DNA of 64,000 bases from Nepenthes gracilis (taxonomy: Eukaryota; Streptophyta; Magnoliopsida; Caryophyllales; Nepenthaceae): positions 9,447,991 to 9,511,990 of the forward strand of contig BSYO01000024.1 of the NCBI GenBank assembly GCA_033239525.1. Direction: 5' to 3'. The notes beneath the pieces were generated by a model, which saw nothing but the letters and a program-made list of their open reading frames with translations, ran no database searches and had not been told where the DNA came from. Shown in pieces: positions 1 to 10,487 of this stretch. The translations under genes were made by a program, and so were the position numbers. Each line of letters opens with the position of its first letter. The first letter of the stretch is position 1.

Positions 1-1229
1 ATTCAAAATATCAAATATCCAAATCCAAATGCAGTGACCACAATCTGTCACTTGTATGTAAAAACGCACGGTCTCTACAAGTTTTATGCACATTTTTATA
101 TATACATACCGATATATATATACAGTATTTGATAAATTATTCAGGTTTTTAAAAAATATTAAATCCACCAAAATCATAAAGTCCGAACCAAAAATCTCCA
201 AATCATCCAATGAATAATACATGTACATCCAAAATAAGTAAATTATGTGTATATTAACACGTATATGTTAGTAAAAAATTTTAAACAATTTTTAAAATAT
301 GTCAGATATTAAATCAGACCAAGAAAAGTGATTACAAATACTTATCTAGACTTTATTTCAAACAAATTTGCCAAAAAAATACTCTGAAGTACCCAATCGG
401 GTATCTCTTTCACTGTCAGCGTGCCCCTTTCTCTCTTCTCCCTTTCTCTGCTTTGCGTGCCTTTACCTCTCTCTCTCTCACTTCACAATCCTCCTTCGCT
501 GGCGGCGGCCCCAACACTAGCAACGGCGGTAACCATGGTGGCAGCACCCGATAACAACGACAGTAGTGGGCGGCGGTGCATGCAATCGTTGGTTCTCACT
601 CTCTTTCTACTGCGCGTCTTTCACAAAATCCATCAAAATTTAAGCAGATTTTCACATAATACATACATGCAATCCAGCAACTATAAAGAGAATGAAATGA
701 TTTACTTACCTTAATTTCACCGATTTTCTCTAACAATGGCAGCAAACGAACAGCGGCCGTTTGGTTTCAATTCGTTATTTCTCCTTCTACAAATATCGCA
801 GCACAAAATGGAAGGTAACATCATGGAGAGGACTTTGCCAACTTCAAATCCCGATATTGAGACCTCCGACGGTAGCGACGACGACAGGTAGCACAGGTCT
901 CCCTCTCTCTTCTCGCCTCTCTTCTTTCTCTCTCCCCAATACCCTAATTCTCTTTTCTCATTCTCTTTTTTAATATTATATTATTAATAATATTATTATT
1001 ATATATATTATATTATTATGATTATTATTTATATTTGTATTTTTTATTTCTCTTATTTCATAATTCAAATCGATACTTACGAGACAATATGAGCGTTCGT
1101 TGGGCACCAGCCATATTGATCCAAATATTCTTTCAAATTTTATAATATTAAATTAATTTTTATCATGCTTAAATTATCTAAAATTATAATTAATATCAAA
1201 TTAATTAGAATGAAAATCTGAAATATTAC
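1..1229 (-). mobile_element. Chromovirus LTR of the Z family, antisense, left end outside the window
   Basis: This stretch is the reverse complement of the 5' LTR of element Z (about 55048-56250). Matching landmarks are the segment around the reverse complement of GTGGTCACTACATTTGGAT near position 30, the region around 725-860 that ends in the block AAGGTAACATCATGGAGAG, and the terminal TATTACA at 1223-1229, which mirrors the TATAATATCC start of Z. The T/C-rich tract and the AT-repeat at about 970-1040 sit where the GA-rich leader and ATA-repeat lie in Z. The left part runs off the window, so it could be a solo LTR or the end of a complete minus-strand element. Confidence 0.75.
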
Positions 1230-2160
1230 AAATGGATCCAGTACCACCATGGGCTGGCCCAACACCCGACCCTTTCGCCAGCATGCCAGGAAGACTGAGG
1301 CCTAGGGAGATCTAGCGAGGCCCTAGAGGCACCACGTCTAGCCCAACTCATGACGAGCAGATGAAAACAAGCACTAAGTCGGCCTAGCAGGCAGCTCTGG
1401 TGGATCAACCAATCGAAGCATAAGGAGTCCTACAGCCTGACAATCGACAGTCTAGACATAGCAACCTGTGCATGGATGTGCCAATTGCCTCCAGCGGGAT
1501 AATTTGGCAAATATCCAACGTTGACCACCGATTGTCGCACTACCTACCTAAAACAATAACTGATATCAGCAGTCTCCATAGTTACCAAGATAGTCCGGTG
1601 TAACCTGGTGAGATAGTTGTCATAGACCTTGGTGCCAAGATTACAACAACACTAGCATTACAAATACCCATCACCCATGTCGATGAGGAGGGGGAGGGGG
1701 AGAAGGAAGAGAACAATTCTAGCTAACCTCTTGCCCGGAAAGAACAATCCTCTCTCTCGATTAACCAGACAAAGCAAAGAGCTCTCACTCTCACTCCCTC
1801 TCTTTCTAAAAAAAAAAGCTCCCCTAAATGCACCAACCGGAGCAAAGCCCTCCTTGCCACTCAAAGCTGCTTCTCGTTGAGCACGAGCACCGAAGTCAGG
1901 ACCTCCGTCATCATTCTCATTCCATTCACTTGTGTATTATTACATCTTATATCTTTTATCTTTCTTTCCTATTATACAGATTTGTAATTTAAATATCGGA
2001 AGATAAATAGAAGAATAAATTTTGCTAATTCTCTAACTTTTTATTTATTTATTGCATTATGCAGGATCCAAGTTGTCAAATATAGATATTAGACCCATCT
2101 AAGCTCGACATAGCGTGGAAGATTAGGAGACTCCTCAAACCATACAATAATCCGGATCGA
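1230..2160 (+). mobile_element. Putative solo LTR, copy A
   Basis: Moderately GC-rich block in an AT-rich setting, repeated in copy B at 31136-32030. It has LTR-like layout: a GC-richer upstream half, a purine-rich stretch (GAGGAGGGGGAGGGGGAG at about 1684), a CT-rich transcribed-leader-like part at 1740-1810 and an AT-rich end. Copy B shows a clearer TATA (ATTATAAGTGCC near 31560). No coding domain, primer-binding site or clear TG...CA termini were identified, so the family and exact ends are open. The short ORFs on both strands here look fortuitous. Confidence 0.4.
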
Positions 2161-3528
2161 AGTATGTATTAAGTTATAAAATTAAACTTAATTTTATCTA
2201 TTAAGATATTTTACAAATTAAAAATTGATGAAATTTGATATTAAATATTGCTGTTCAGTGCATTATTAGGATTTATTATGTCAAATTAATAATTTTGTAT
2301 GTCAACTGATAATTGAGATTTGTTAATTTGATAAATATATATATATATTGATATATTTAACTCAATTTTTAAATATACGAAATATTACCTCATTTTAAAA
2401 AGGAAATCAAACTCAACCCCAACTCAAAATATAATACTAGATCGATAATTTTGCCAAAAATTAAGAGCAGCAACCTCAAATCAATAACAATAAAAAACGA
2501 TATTATTAAGTTATTAAAATCATTTGTCATTTTTTTTTTTTTTTGATAAGATTAAACTAGAATTATATAATTGAATAAATATATTTACGATTAAATTTAT
2601 ATATGAAACGACAAGGTCAAAATTTGACTTTTAACAGCACTACAATTATGCACTGTCTTGTTCGACGTGGCCGTACTAGAATTATGATTTTACTAGAATT
2701 AATAATCTTTTATGTAAATTTATTAAAAAATTCTAAAAAATATTTTTGTCAACTAAATATGATTTTTATTAGAAGTATTTTATAATTTTGGATAGTTTCG
2801 GGAAGTATAAATTTTTTAAAATTAAAAATTAAAAAAATATAAATATTTATGAAACAGCCTAAATCATCCCAATTATTTTTATAATCGGCCGATACTGTTA
2901 TGATTTTGGTCTAATTAACTAGATTTTATCAGATTCTGTTCAATAATCAATTATAATTGTTTTTATAAATTTGATTGGAATTCGATTTTGATGAAGGCAG
3001 TATAAAACTAAAACATCCCTCAATTTATTATAACAAGATCAACCCTTACACGTACTTGAAAAAGAGATCGAAAACCCCAATACAAATCTCATTTCTATAA
3101 AATTAAAAGCTCAAAATACACGAAACTGCACGAAGATCTGCTTTTTTATTACAAAGACCACAGCGCAGCGACTCCCTCTCTCTCTTGTATGCCAAAAGCA
3201 CTGCTGTCTTCCACCTTTTATTTTACCGATCGCACGTTTCCCAGGCTACCTGCATGCAAAATATTAAGTATCCTGGTTCTCTGCCAAAGATTTAAATAAA
3301 TATTTAAACTAATCTTAAATATATCGTTCTTTTTAATTTCATTAATTTTTCAGGGGGAAAAAGAAAAACATTTCTCTGAAGGACTGTAGAAGAGCATCCA
3401 TGTCTCAGTCATATGCTATAAAACTGATTGCATTTCATTTTTGATGAGTTTTTCCAGATGCAAAACCAAAAAGATAGCAATGAAAGTTTGTTTTTAAGTG
3501 ATAGAAGAAGCTAGTGTCTTCTTCGTCT
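2161..3528. other. AT-rich spacer downstream of the extensin-like gene, copy A
   Basis: No gene was recognised. The stretch aligns with copy B (32030-32466 and 38044-39050), where it is split by the Tnt1-like element at the site corresponding to about 2580. It contains a poly-T run near 2530 and a moderately conserved CT-rich patch at about 3140-3260. The 3' untranslated region of the gene at 3617-4105 must extend into the right end. The ORF at 2603-2785 is in AT-rich sequence with no recognisable domain. Confidence 0.5.
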
Positions 3529-3587
3529 CTGGAAATTAAAAAAAAAAAGTAATATTAGTGGTTGGTAGTCATGGAATGAAAGCTTAC
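3529..3587 (-). other. Possible 59-nt intron in the 3' UTR of the extensin-like gene
   Basis: Read on the minus strand, a consensus-like donor CG/GTAAGCT follows the stop codon by about 30 nt, and a T-rich tract ending TTTCCAG precedes AGACGAAGAAG. Both splice signals are kept in copy B (donor near 39121; acceptor with CACAG). At 59 nt it would be among the shortest plant introns, and no transcript evidence is available. Alternatively this is plain 3' UTR. Confidence 0.3.
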
Positions 3588-3616
3588 CGAGATAGTACGG
3601 AAGAGTGGTGGAATGT

Positions 3617-4105
3617 TTAGGGGTGGTGGTGAGGAGGAGGAGGTGAAGCATGGATGTAATGAGGTGGCGGTGGCTTGTAGACTGGCTTGGGGTGAGGGTG
3701 TGGGTGCAAGTAAGGGTGTGGGTGAGAGTAGACCGGCGGGGGAGGTGACTTGTAGACCCGGTGAGGTGGCGGATATTTGTGTAGTGGAAAAGGTGGTGGA
3801 GGGTGGTAAGCGTGGTGGTGCGGCTTCTCGTGATGATGGTGGTGGTACGGCTTCTCGTGATGATGATGGTGGTGCGGCTCCTCGTGATGATGGTGGTGGT
3901 GCACGCCCTTACCATGTGGTGGTGGGGAGTACTGGTGCTCATTGTGCGGTGGATTCACATGGTAAGCCGGTGGAGGATGTGAAGGTGGTGGGAAATTGTA
4001 GTTGGCTGCCGTTAGACCAGGCAAGCTAAGAGAGACCAGCACAAGTAGAAGACAGATGGCCATAAAAGAGGCCATGGATGACCCCTGCCTTGCCAACCTT
4101 CCCAT
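3617..4105 (-). CDS. Secreted histidine/proline-rich extensin-like cell-wall protein, copy A (intact)
   Basis: The 162-residue protein starts MGRLARQGSS. Residues 11-34 form a hydrophobic signal peptide (core CLLLVLVSLSLP), with likely cleavage after Ala34. The mature part begins with PPPSHPPPAYH-type repeats. Residues about 69-98 then hold four His runs (6, 6, 5 and 3) separated by EEP or EKP. The Pro/Tyr-rich tail contains SPPPPVY and KPVYKPPPP, resembling extensins and proline-rich proteins (PRP/ENOD2 type) of the cell wall. The His runs suggest metal binding; that is inference. The start was chosen because a TATA box lies at 4158-4166; the in-frame Met at 4204 would lie upstream of it. 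Stop TAA is at 3617-3619. The closest relative is the duplicated gene at 39093-39635. The opposite-strand Gly/Val ORF is a shadow. Confidence 0.8.
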   Translation of the reverse strand: MGRLARQGSSMASFMAICLLLVLVSLSLPGLTAANYNFPPPSHPPPAYHVNPPHNEHQYSPPPHGKGVHHHHHHEEPHHHHHHEKPYHHHHHEKPHHHAYHPPPPFPLHKYPPPHRVYKSPPPPVYSHPHPYLHPHPHPKPVYKPPPPHYIHASPPPPHHHP

Positions 4106-4157
4106 ATTGAATGGTGTTTTTGAGATAGGAATGCCATAATCAAAGCCGCTCGAACTG

Positions 4158-4166
4158 TTTATATAG
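4158..4166 (-). promoter_or_regulatory. TATA box of the extensin-like gene, copy A
   Basis: On the minus strand CTATATAAA lies about 53 nt upstream of the chosen ATG (4105), which leaves a short leader of about 25 nt. The same box and spacing are kept in copy B. Confidence 0.65.
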
Positions 4167-4205
4167 CTTAGGACTTTACCTTCTATTGCCAAAAAAATCA
4201 CCATA

Positions 4206-4845
4206 AATCACATCGGATGGTTCATCATATATATTTTATTACTACATATTATATTATCTAAGTCAAAGAAATTATAAAAATCAAATACAGATTGAATATT
4301 ATAAATCAATAGTATTACACAATTCAATGACATTCGGTGCAAGTTTTTGGACGTAAATGGTTAGTGTTATAATTTTGCTACTTGATTGATTGATTAGAGG
4401 AAGCAAGCTAATTGAGGGAATAAAGAATTAGGGTGGGTCATTATTTTTCATTTAGCTATGCCATATCATATAATTTAATAAAGAAGGTTCCTCATTTTTA
4501 TAATAACATTATATTTTGTACTTCATTTTATATCTTAAAATCCTGGGTTGGATGAATGAATTATGTATTGATTTTTTTTTAATCCAATTGTTTTATAATT
4601 GAATGTTTTAGAAGTCATTCCTTTTTTAATTTTTAAATATTTTCAACAAATAAGTTATTGTAATTAGTAATGATAATTAAAATGCTATTGTTTGATTTTA
4701 TACATACGTGATCTTACTGGATCATAGTAGACAAAAGCTCACAAATAGGGGCAAGAAATCTTTGTTATTGAAAATACATTGTTCTTAGATCTTTATAAAA
4801 TTGAACTAAACTTTCAAGCTAAATAATTCCTTAACATAGAATAAT
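4206..4845. other. AT-rich upstream region of the extensin-like gene, copy A
   Basis: No gene seen. The stretch aligns closely with copy B (39736-40373) and probably carries the promoter-distal region. Nothing else is recognisable beyond A/T-runs. Confidence 0.5.
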
Positions 4846-5463
4846 TGGCTTATAGGGTTTCAGCATGGCATCAACGTTTTGTTAGGTCATGGGTAACTTC
4901 CATATAAGTTTTTATCTATTTGACGTGTTATTCAATAATTCAGACGATGACACACGGATATTATACTTATACGGAATATTGTAAATGTTTGAAGTATTGA
5001 TTCCTGAAGAAGAGTGCTTGAGACGCGCTCTAGAGGTACTTGGGACACCAAAAACAGTGGGCGCATGCTCGAGGTGCGGCCGAGGGGCACTCGAATTGAT
5101 ACATGGTATTTTGCTGGTTATTAAGGAGTGATACAAGGGGGACTCGAATAGATGGCATAAGGTGTTTTTTGAATTAAGAAGAGCATTTATTGGTTATTTT
5201 TCTACTCTTTCGTCTTATACTCATTATTCAATCTAATTGATTTAAGGTATTAAGTCCTTATATTTTATTCGAATTTGTGTAATCAAATTATTATATAGCG
5301 GATATAATTTTGAACATAAATTCCCGTATTTTTTTTCTCATTCTAAAGATGATTTTTCACATAAAAATTATATATTCTTCATTATTTGTGATTACTATTA
5401 TTTACTCATTATATATTATCTAATATTTTTTTACGATTTAAATAAGTAGGTCATATCCCAACA
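4846..5463 (+). mobile_element. Candidate solo LTR, copy A (internally shortened)
   Basis: Corresponds to 40374-41139 in copy B. It ends in ATATCCCAACA (copy B ATATCCCGACA). The middle carries a CTCGAG-rich stretch (5015-5095) like the U3 regions of other LTRs in this window. Copy B additionally keeps a TATA box and a GA-rich leader, which copy A lacks, so A seems deleted. No target duplication was found and no coding part remains; the boundaries are provisional. Confidence 0.4.
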
Positions 5464-6238
5464 TAATTTTCTAACAAGAAGTGCCTCAGTATAATAACGT
5501 GTTTGCCAATACTCCACCTTGTGAGCTTTACTATAGATGCTAGGTTGACACTTGGACACTTAGAGTGCAATTTAGAAGCATGTATGTGAATCTCTATATA
5601 TTCCTAGGCAAGTTATTGCTAAACTTATATATTCATTAGTAAGAAATTAATATTAAATTTATTTTTTCTATTGGACTATTAATCATCTTGTCTTCAATAT
5701 CTTTAGTCATTTGATCATTCAATCAATCAACACATCTATGTTTGGATAGATTTTTGACTCACTTTTATTCTAGCCTAAATTACACCGTTGTTTATTAGTC
5801 CTCTACGAGTTTACAATTTGTAAGTCCCACATTTAATCAAGTTAGATCAATTTTAGTTTAGACTGTATCTAATAAATGTTATTATTATAAAAAAAAATCT
5901 ATAAGATATGCTATATAATTTTTTATATTTTTAAATTTTTACCATTAAAGTTGATATAATTATAGAGATGAAAAACATACACAGTGTATGGCTTAAATTT
6001 TAGAAAAGGAACATGGTACTAAAACAAGAGCATATATCGCGCTGGACGAGGAAATCTACGATCTGTGCCTCCAGTTTCTTCTTTAAAAAAGATTAATGAA
6101 AAATATATTCTAACATGTTAATTTCGTTGCATTTTTATACTTACTAATTTTTTAATATCCAATTGCTTATATAATAATGAAAACTCTGATAGTGTAAAGA
6201 ATAAATAAATTTTAATTTTAATTTTTTTTTATCAAACT
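5464..6238. other. AT-rich spacer, copy A, with the empty site of a MITE-like insertion
   Basis: No gene recognised. It aligns with 41140-42089 in copy B. At 6011-6021 the sequence ACATGGTACTA occurs once; in copy B the same 11-mer flanks a roughly 195-bp insertion, so this is the unoccupied site. Confidence 0.55.
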
Positions 6239-6790
6239 TGTTGGGTATGATCTAAGCATGATTGATCTGACCAACTAAAAATGGGGATTCGGATGTCAGC
6301 AACCAAGGACTAAGTTGATTGACTGAACAATCGAGTGGCGATGAACATGTAAGGCTAAGATAGTTAATAGCCCAGTAAAATAATAGGTAAAATATTAAAT
6401 TTTAATGGATAGTTATAATTAATCGAGAGGTAATAAGCTGTATATGAACGAATTATAACAACCTAATTCTATAACAGCCTAATACTGTAATGGCCTAATA
6501 TTGTAATGGTATAACAAAAGCCAGACATTAATAACTAGACGGTTATTAAACCAATACAAATAGCACTTATATAATTATGGTAATAGTTGACATTCAATAC
6601 AGCGTAACACCTCCCACTATAAGTGATAGTTTTGAATGGACATAATGATTGGAACCTAAGTTATAAATACATATCACCGAGCAGGATTGGGAGATGGTTA
6701 TACTCTGACAAAATAGACGTCCAATTCTATACTTCGTATAACAATTTGGATCTAAGGAATATATCAAAGCTTACATCAAGTAAAATAAAA
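6239..6790 (+). mobile_element. LTR-like stretch, copy A
   Basis: Begins TGTTGGGTATGATC and has a TATAAATA box at 6662-6669 followed by a short leader-like part; copy B has the same layout from 42090 (TGTTGGGTACAATC). The TGTTGGG start and TATA position fit a copia-type LTR, but no CA end, target duplication or coding part was found. It could be a solo LTR fragment or a degraded promoter region. Confidence 0.3.
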
Positions 6791-6919
6791 ATACAATAAT
6801 TTTGAAATTTTTTAGAATATAAGGATTTATTAAATTAAGAAATTTATTTAAATAGTAAAATAAATTATCAATATTTGCAATATTTTTCTGCTGGAATAAA
6901 ATATATATATAATTTGCAA

Positions 6920-7075
6920 ATGGCTCGATCTGCCGGCCAAATTCTGCGTGAGAGACGTCACGCGGGTTTGATTGTTAGTTTCCTTGAAAACCGCACATCG
7001 CGGAGAGTCGGGCATCGAAATCTACGAGAATTATTAGTTCCCATGCATGAGAGAGTTAATGTACTCATTTTATAA
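6920..7075 (+). CDS. Small ORF of unknown function, retained in both duplication copies (A)
   Basis: The 51-residue ORF starts MARSAGQILRERRHAG and is Arg-rich. Its body is markedly more GC-rich than its AT-rich surroundings. The copy at 42745-42900 has the same length and stop position with no indel. By eye six residues differ (A15S, L22H, E37T, L39F, V46G, L51I) alongside about five synonymous changes, which does not show strong purifying selection. No known family was recognised. It may be a real small gene, an exon remnant or a GC-rich piece of an old element. An in-frame upstream Met at 6875 exists only in AT-rich sequence. Confidence 0.25.
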   Translation: MARSAGQILRERRHAGLIVSFLENRTSRRVGHRNLRELLVPMHERVNVLIL

Positions 7076-7468
7076 TCGTATATCACTTAAGCATCGTCCC
7101 TAATAAAATATAAGTATTTATCTTTTTATTTTAACTATTTATTTTTTAAATAATTAGTTATAATTTAATTATTATAAAATAATTAATTTTAATTAATTTT
7201 TAAATTTTTTTTAAAAAAAATTATTTTAACTTTTTAATAAATAAATAAATAAATAATAACTATTTATTAAAAATAAACAAGTAGATTATAAAATATATGA
7301 AACTCTTCCAAATCCTATCACTTATGAGCTGTGATTCATAACCTGTTGACTATGATACTAAATAATAATAAAAGAATAAAGAAAAAATAATTATATAAAA
7401 AGAGAGAGAGCACAGCCCTTTTGTTTAATCACCGTCGTCGGTCGTGTTTTGTGCATTGTAATTCTACG
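7076..7468. other. AT-rich spacer, copy A, up to the LINE junction
   Basis: Aligned with 42901-43463 in copy B, where a roughly 180-bp unit is tandemly doubled. The GA-rich run near 7404 and the GTCGTGTTTTGTGCATTGTAA stretch are shared; similarity stops at CTTTCA (about 7468), where LINE-like sequence begins in A. No gene seen. Confidence 0.5.
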
Positions 7469-8030
7469 CTTTCATCTTGATGACTTACCTAATCACCCTC
7501 TTGGTTCTAGTCAGTTCTCGGCTAAGTTTTTAAAGAAGACTTGGGGGATTTTCAGTCCTCTTATTGGTGAGGCTGTCACTATTTCTTCATCTTTAGAAAG
7601 ATTCTTAAATAGGTGAATTCTACCTTGATTGTTCTGGCCTTTAAAATTGATGCTCTAGCTTATATTCCTAATTTTGGGCCTATTTTTTGCTATAATGTAA
7701 TTTATAAAATTATCTTGAAGATCCTTGCTAGTCAGCTCTAGCAATGCCTTTTCTCCCTAGTCCATAATTCTCAAACGGCCTTTATTCCTGAGAGATATAT
7801 TGAAGATAATATTTTTTTTTGCATAGGATATCCTAAATTGCTGACATCTCAATAAAGGTAAATTACATTTCACCTTAAAGATTGATATTCAAAACGCTAA
7901 TGATATGATTGAGTGATATTTTCTTCTACCACTATGTCCATTATGGGATTCCTAGACCATTTCATCCGAACGGTAAGCCTATCTATTTCAACTTCTTTCT
8001 TTATTGTCCTCAATGGTGAGGCTATGAGAT
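7469..8030 (+). pseudogene. LINE (non-LTR) reverse transcriptase remnant
   Basis: Conceptual translation with frameshifts gives typical plant L1-type RT blocks in order: KFLKKTWGIFSPLIGEAV (about 7525-7580), then GPIFCYNVIYKIILKILASQL (about 7678-7738, the 'RPISCCNVIYKIISKILANRL' block), QTAFIPERYIEDNIFF (about 7770-7820), FHLKIDIQNAND (about 7870-7905), and GFLDHFIRTVSLSIST...NGEA (about 7942-8022). Several stops and frame changes make it non-functional. The catalytic YADD-type block and both element ends are absent, so this is an internal fragment. Confidence 0.8.
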
Positions 8031-8692
8031 ATTGGGGTTTAACTCGCATACACACAACTCGGTATAACGGAATAAGACTCAAATTTTCTATCAACTATCA
8101 GCCACAAAAATTATGAGTACAAGAAATATAACAATGCATAAAGATTTCTAATGTGAAAAATACTTTTCAATTAAGAAAAAATCACAAGATAAACTCCAAA
8201 CAAATCCACTATATAAGTGCCAGTTATAAAAAACCTCTTTTGAAATCCCTTCACTATAATCTTAAGTAAAAAAAAATAGGTGATTACACCCCCTTCAATA
8301 CATTCAACAACCTATAAGAGAACTATAATAAGAAATAAGAGTAACTAAACGAAAATATATTTCTAGAAATCACTTCTAAAATAACATACCTGACCTTGGC
8401 GAAGAGCAGAACTCAAATCGGATCTCAATCAGATGTCGAACATCTTCCTCTTCTCTCTTCTTCTCTCCTCTCTTTCTATGTAGCGCTCCTTATGTGAGAA
8501 TGATTTCGGAATAACCTTAAAATCGCGTTCGGGTGATTTTATAACCTAGGCTATGGTTAAGGCAATCCGAGAGTTCGGCGGGTGCGCCTCGAGGGCGAAT
8601 GACTCCGGAATCGGCACTCAACCTTCACTTGAGCAAGTCTCAAGCACGGATGTATTTGCAACAAACTAGAATCTGTACTCGAGTTTCACTCG
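8031..8692. mobile_element. Fragment resembling a copia-type LTR, joined to truncated W1
   Basis: The piece CTTTTCAATTAAGAAAAAATC at about 8163 resembles the leader part of the Tnt1-like LTR (CTCAATTAAGGAAAAAATCAC near 32612). The stretch 8570-8690 has CTCGAG-rich sequence like other LTR U3 regions here. At about 8693 it changes abruptly to the protease region of W, without its 5' LTR or gag. Assignment is tentative; no termini were found. Confidence 0.35.
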
Positions 8693-10133
8693 AGGTCTAC
8701 ACATTCATTTGTGTCGCTAAAATTTGTGCAATATTTGATGTCAGTCTCGAGAATTATGGATTTTGTATTAGTAGTGTTTATACCTACGGGATCATCTTTT
8801 GTCACAAATATTGTATACCCTAGGTGTGTTGTTTGGGTCAATGGGTTGGAGTTAGTTGTGAATTTAATTTTATTAGACATGTATGATTTTAATATAATCT
8901 TAGGAATAGATTGGTTAGCGAGTTATCATACCAGTATTAATTGTTTTCATAAGAGGGTGTACTTTGCAATTTCAGGGTGTGAACCTCTATATTTTTAAGG
9001 AGTAATGCATAAACAATCATCCGATATAATTTCGGTATTACGTGCTCATCATTTGATGGAGAATGGTTGTCAAATCTATTTAGCTTATGCACGTACAATT
9101 GGGAGCCATAGTGTGCTAGCGAAGAAAATTTTCGGTTGTATGTGAGTTAGAGGGCGTTTTTCTAGGAGATTTACTAGGACACCACAGAATCGGGAGATTA
9201 ATCTGAGATTGAAACTGTGCCTGGAGCGGCAGCTGTATTGAAGATACCTTATCAAATGGCATCGTCAAAGTTTAAGGAATTGAAACAACAATTACAAGTG
9301 CTGTTGGAGAAGGGATTTATCCAGGCATGTGTCTCTCCATGGGGTGCCTTGATGTTATTTATGAAGAAAAAGAATAGATCTATACGGTTATGTATTGATT
9401 ATCATGAGATGACTAAGATTACTATCAAGAATAAGTATCCATTGTCAATAGTTGATAACCTATTTGATCAATTGTAAGGGGCCCAAGTATTTTTAAAAAT
9501 TACTCTTTATTTGGGTTATTATTAATTGAGGATTAAGAAGGAAGATGTGGATTGTACTCGATAAGTTATGATGAGCATGAGATGCACTTCAGGATTGTAC
9601 TTTAGACACTGGAAAAGGAGTTTGTATGCTGAACTGAAGAAATGTAAGTTTTGGCTTGAAGAAGTAATATTTTTAAGGCACATTATTTTAAAATGAGGTA
9701 TTTCAGTTGATCCTAAGAAGATTAAAGCATGATCAAATGGAATCAACCAACAGTGGTGATCAAAGTCAAGAGCTTCTTGGGAATGGCAGGCTACTATCGA
9801 AAGTTTGTAGAGAATTTTTTCAAAATTATCATACTGTTAACTTGATTGACAATGAAGGAAATCAAATTTGAATAGATGAAAGATTGTGAAAGAAGTTTCC
9901 AAAAGTTGAAGAACCATTTTGACAACTATCCCTATTTTGTCTACTCTAGGAGGATCCAATAAATTTGTGATTTATTGTGATACTTCTAAGACCGGATTAG
10001 TTTGTGCTTTGATACAACACGGAAAGGTGATCGCTTATAGGTCAAGGCAATTGAAGACTTATAAAAGAAATTATTTGACTTATGATTTGGTGTTGGCAAC
10101 AGTAATTTTTGCATTGAAGATTTGAAAATATTA
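8693..10133 (+). pseudogene. W1 pol part 1: protease, reverse transcriptase, start of RNase H
   Basis: The retropepsin-like part ends with LLDMYDFNIILGIDWLASYH (about 8870-8930), which matches the chromovirus 'DFDVILGMDWL' block. The RT N-terminal part follows: [48 protein letters not shown] and [16 protein letters not shown] (9240-9475). After a stop the palm is reduced and frameshifted, and the F/YxDD block is not visible. RNase H starts [19 protein letters not shown] (9925-9985) and runs to LKI, then KYY, where X is inserted. Multiple stops and deletions show that it is dead. The order and blocks fit the Tekay/Del-type chromoviruses; the lineage is inferred. Confidence 0.85.
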
Positions 10134-10487
10134 TACCACAAACTCAAATCAAAGTGAGTTTAATTAATAAATAATTAATTCCTAACTAACAAATAAGTAA
10201 ATCCCAAACCTGGGTGTAATATAAATAGATAGATCAAAAATCTCATTATTCAAATATTAGTAATAGACAGAATCAGAATCTATCATAGGACCTCATTGGA
10301 CAACCATTTGGACAATATAGATATGGCCTACTCTATATATTGGAAGGGAGGTACCCAAATAGAAATAACAACTCATCTGTATAATATAATAAATCTATAA
10401 AGTCTTAATACACTGTCTAAAGGCCTATATCTGGCCGATCCAACTACTAAATATAACCTATACCGATCCAACAATGTTTGAATGAGT

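Noticed and set aside
1658..1880. Two overlapping ORFs on opposite strands
   Set aside because: In the putative solo LTR; not kept in frame in copy B.
3511..3942. Minus-strand Thr/His-rich ORF in another frame of the extensin-like gene
   Set aside because: It is the +1 frame of the real gene; the frameshifted copy B falls into the same kind of frame.
3613..4029. Plus-strand Gly/Val/Glu-rich ORF (138 codons) over the extensin-like gene, and similar ones at 39198-39550
   Set aside because: They are complementary-strand shadows of the His/Pro codons; no signal peptide or domain, and the minus-strand gene has a TATA box and signal peptide.
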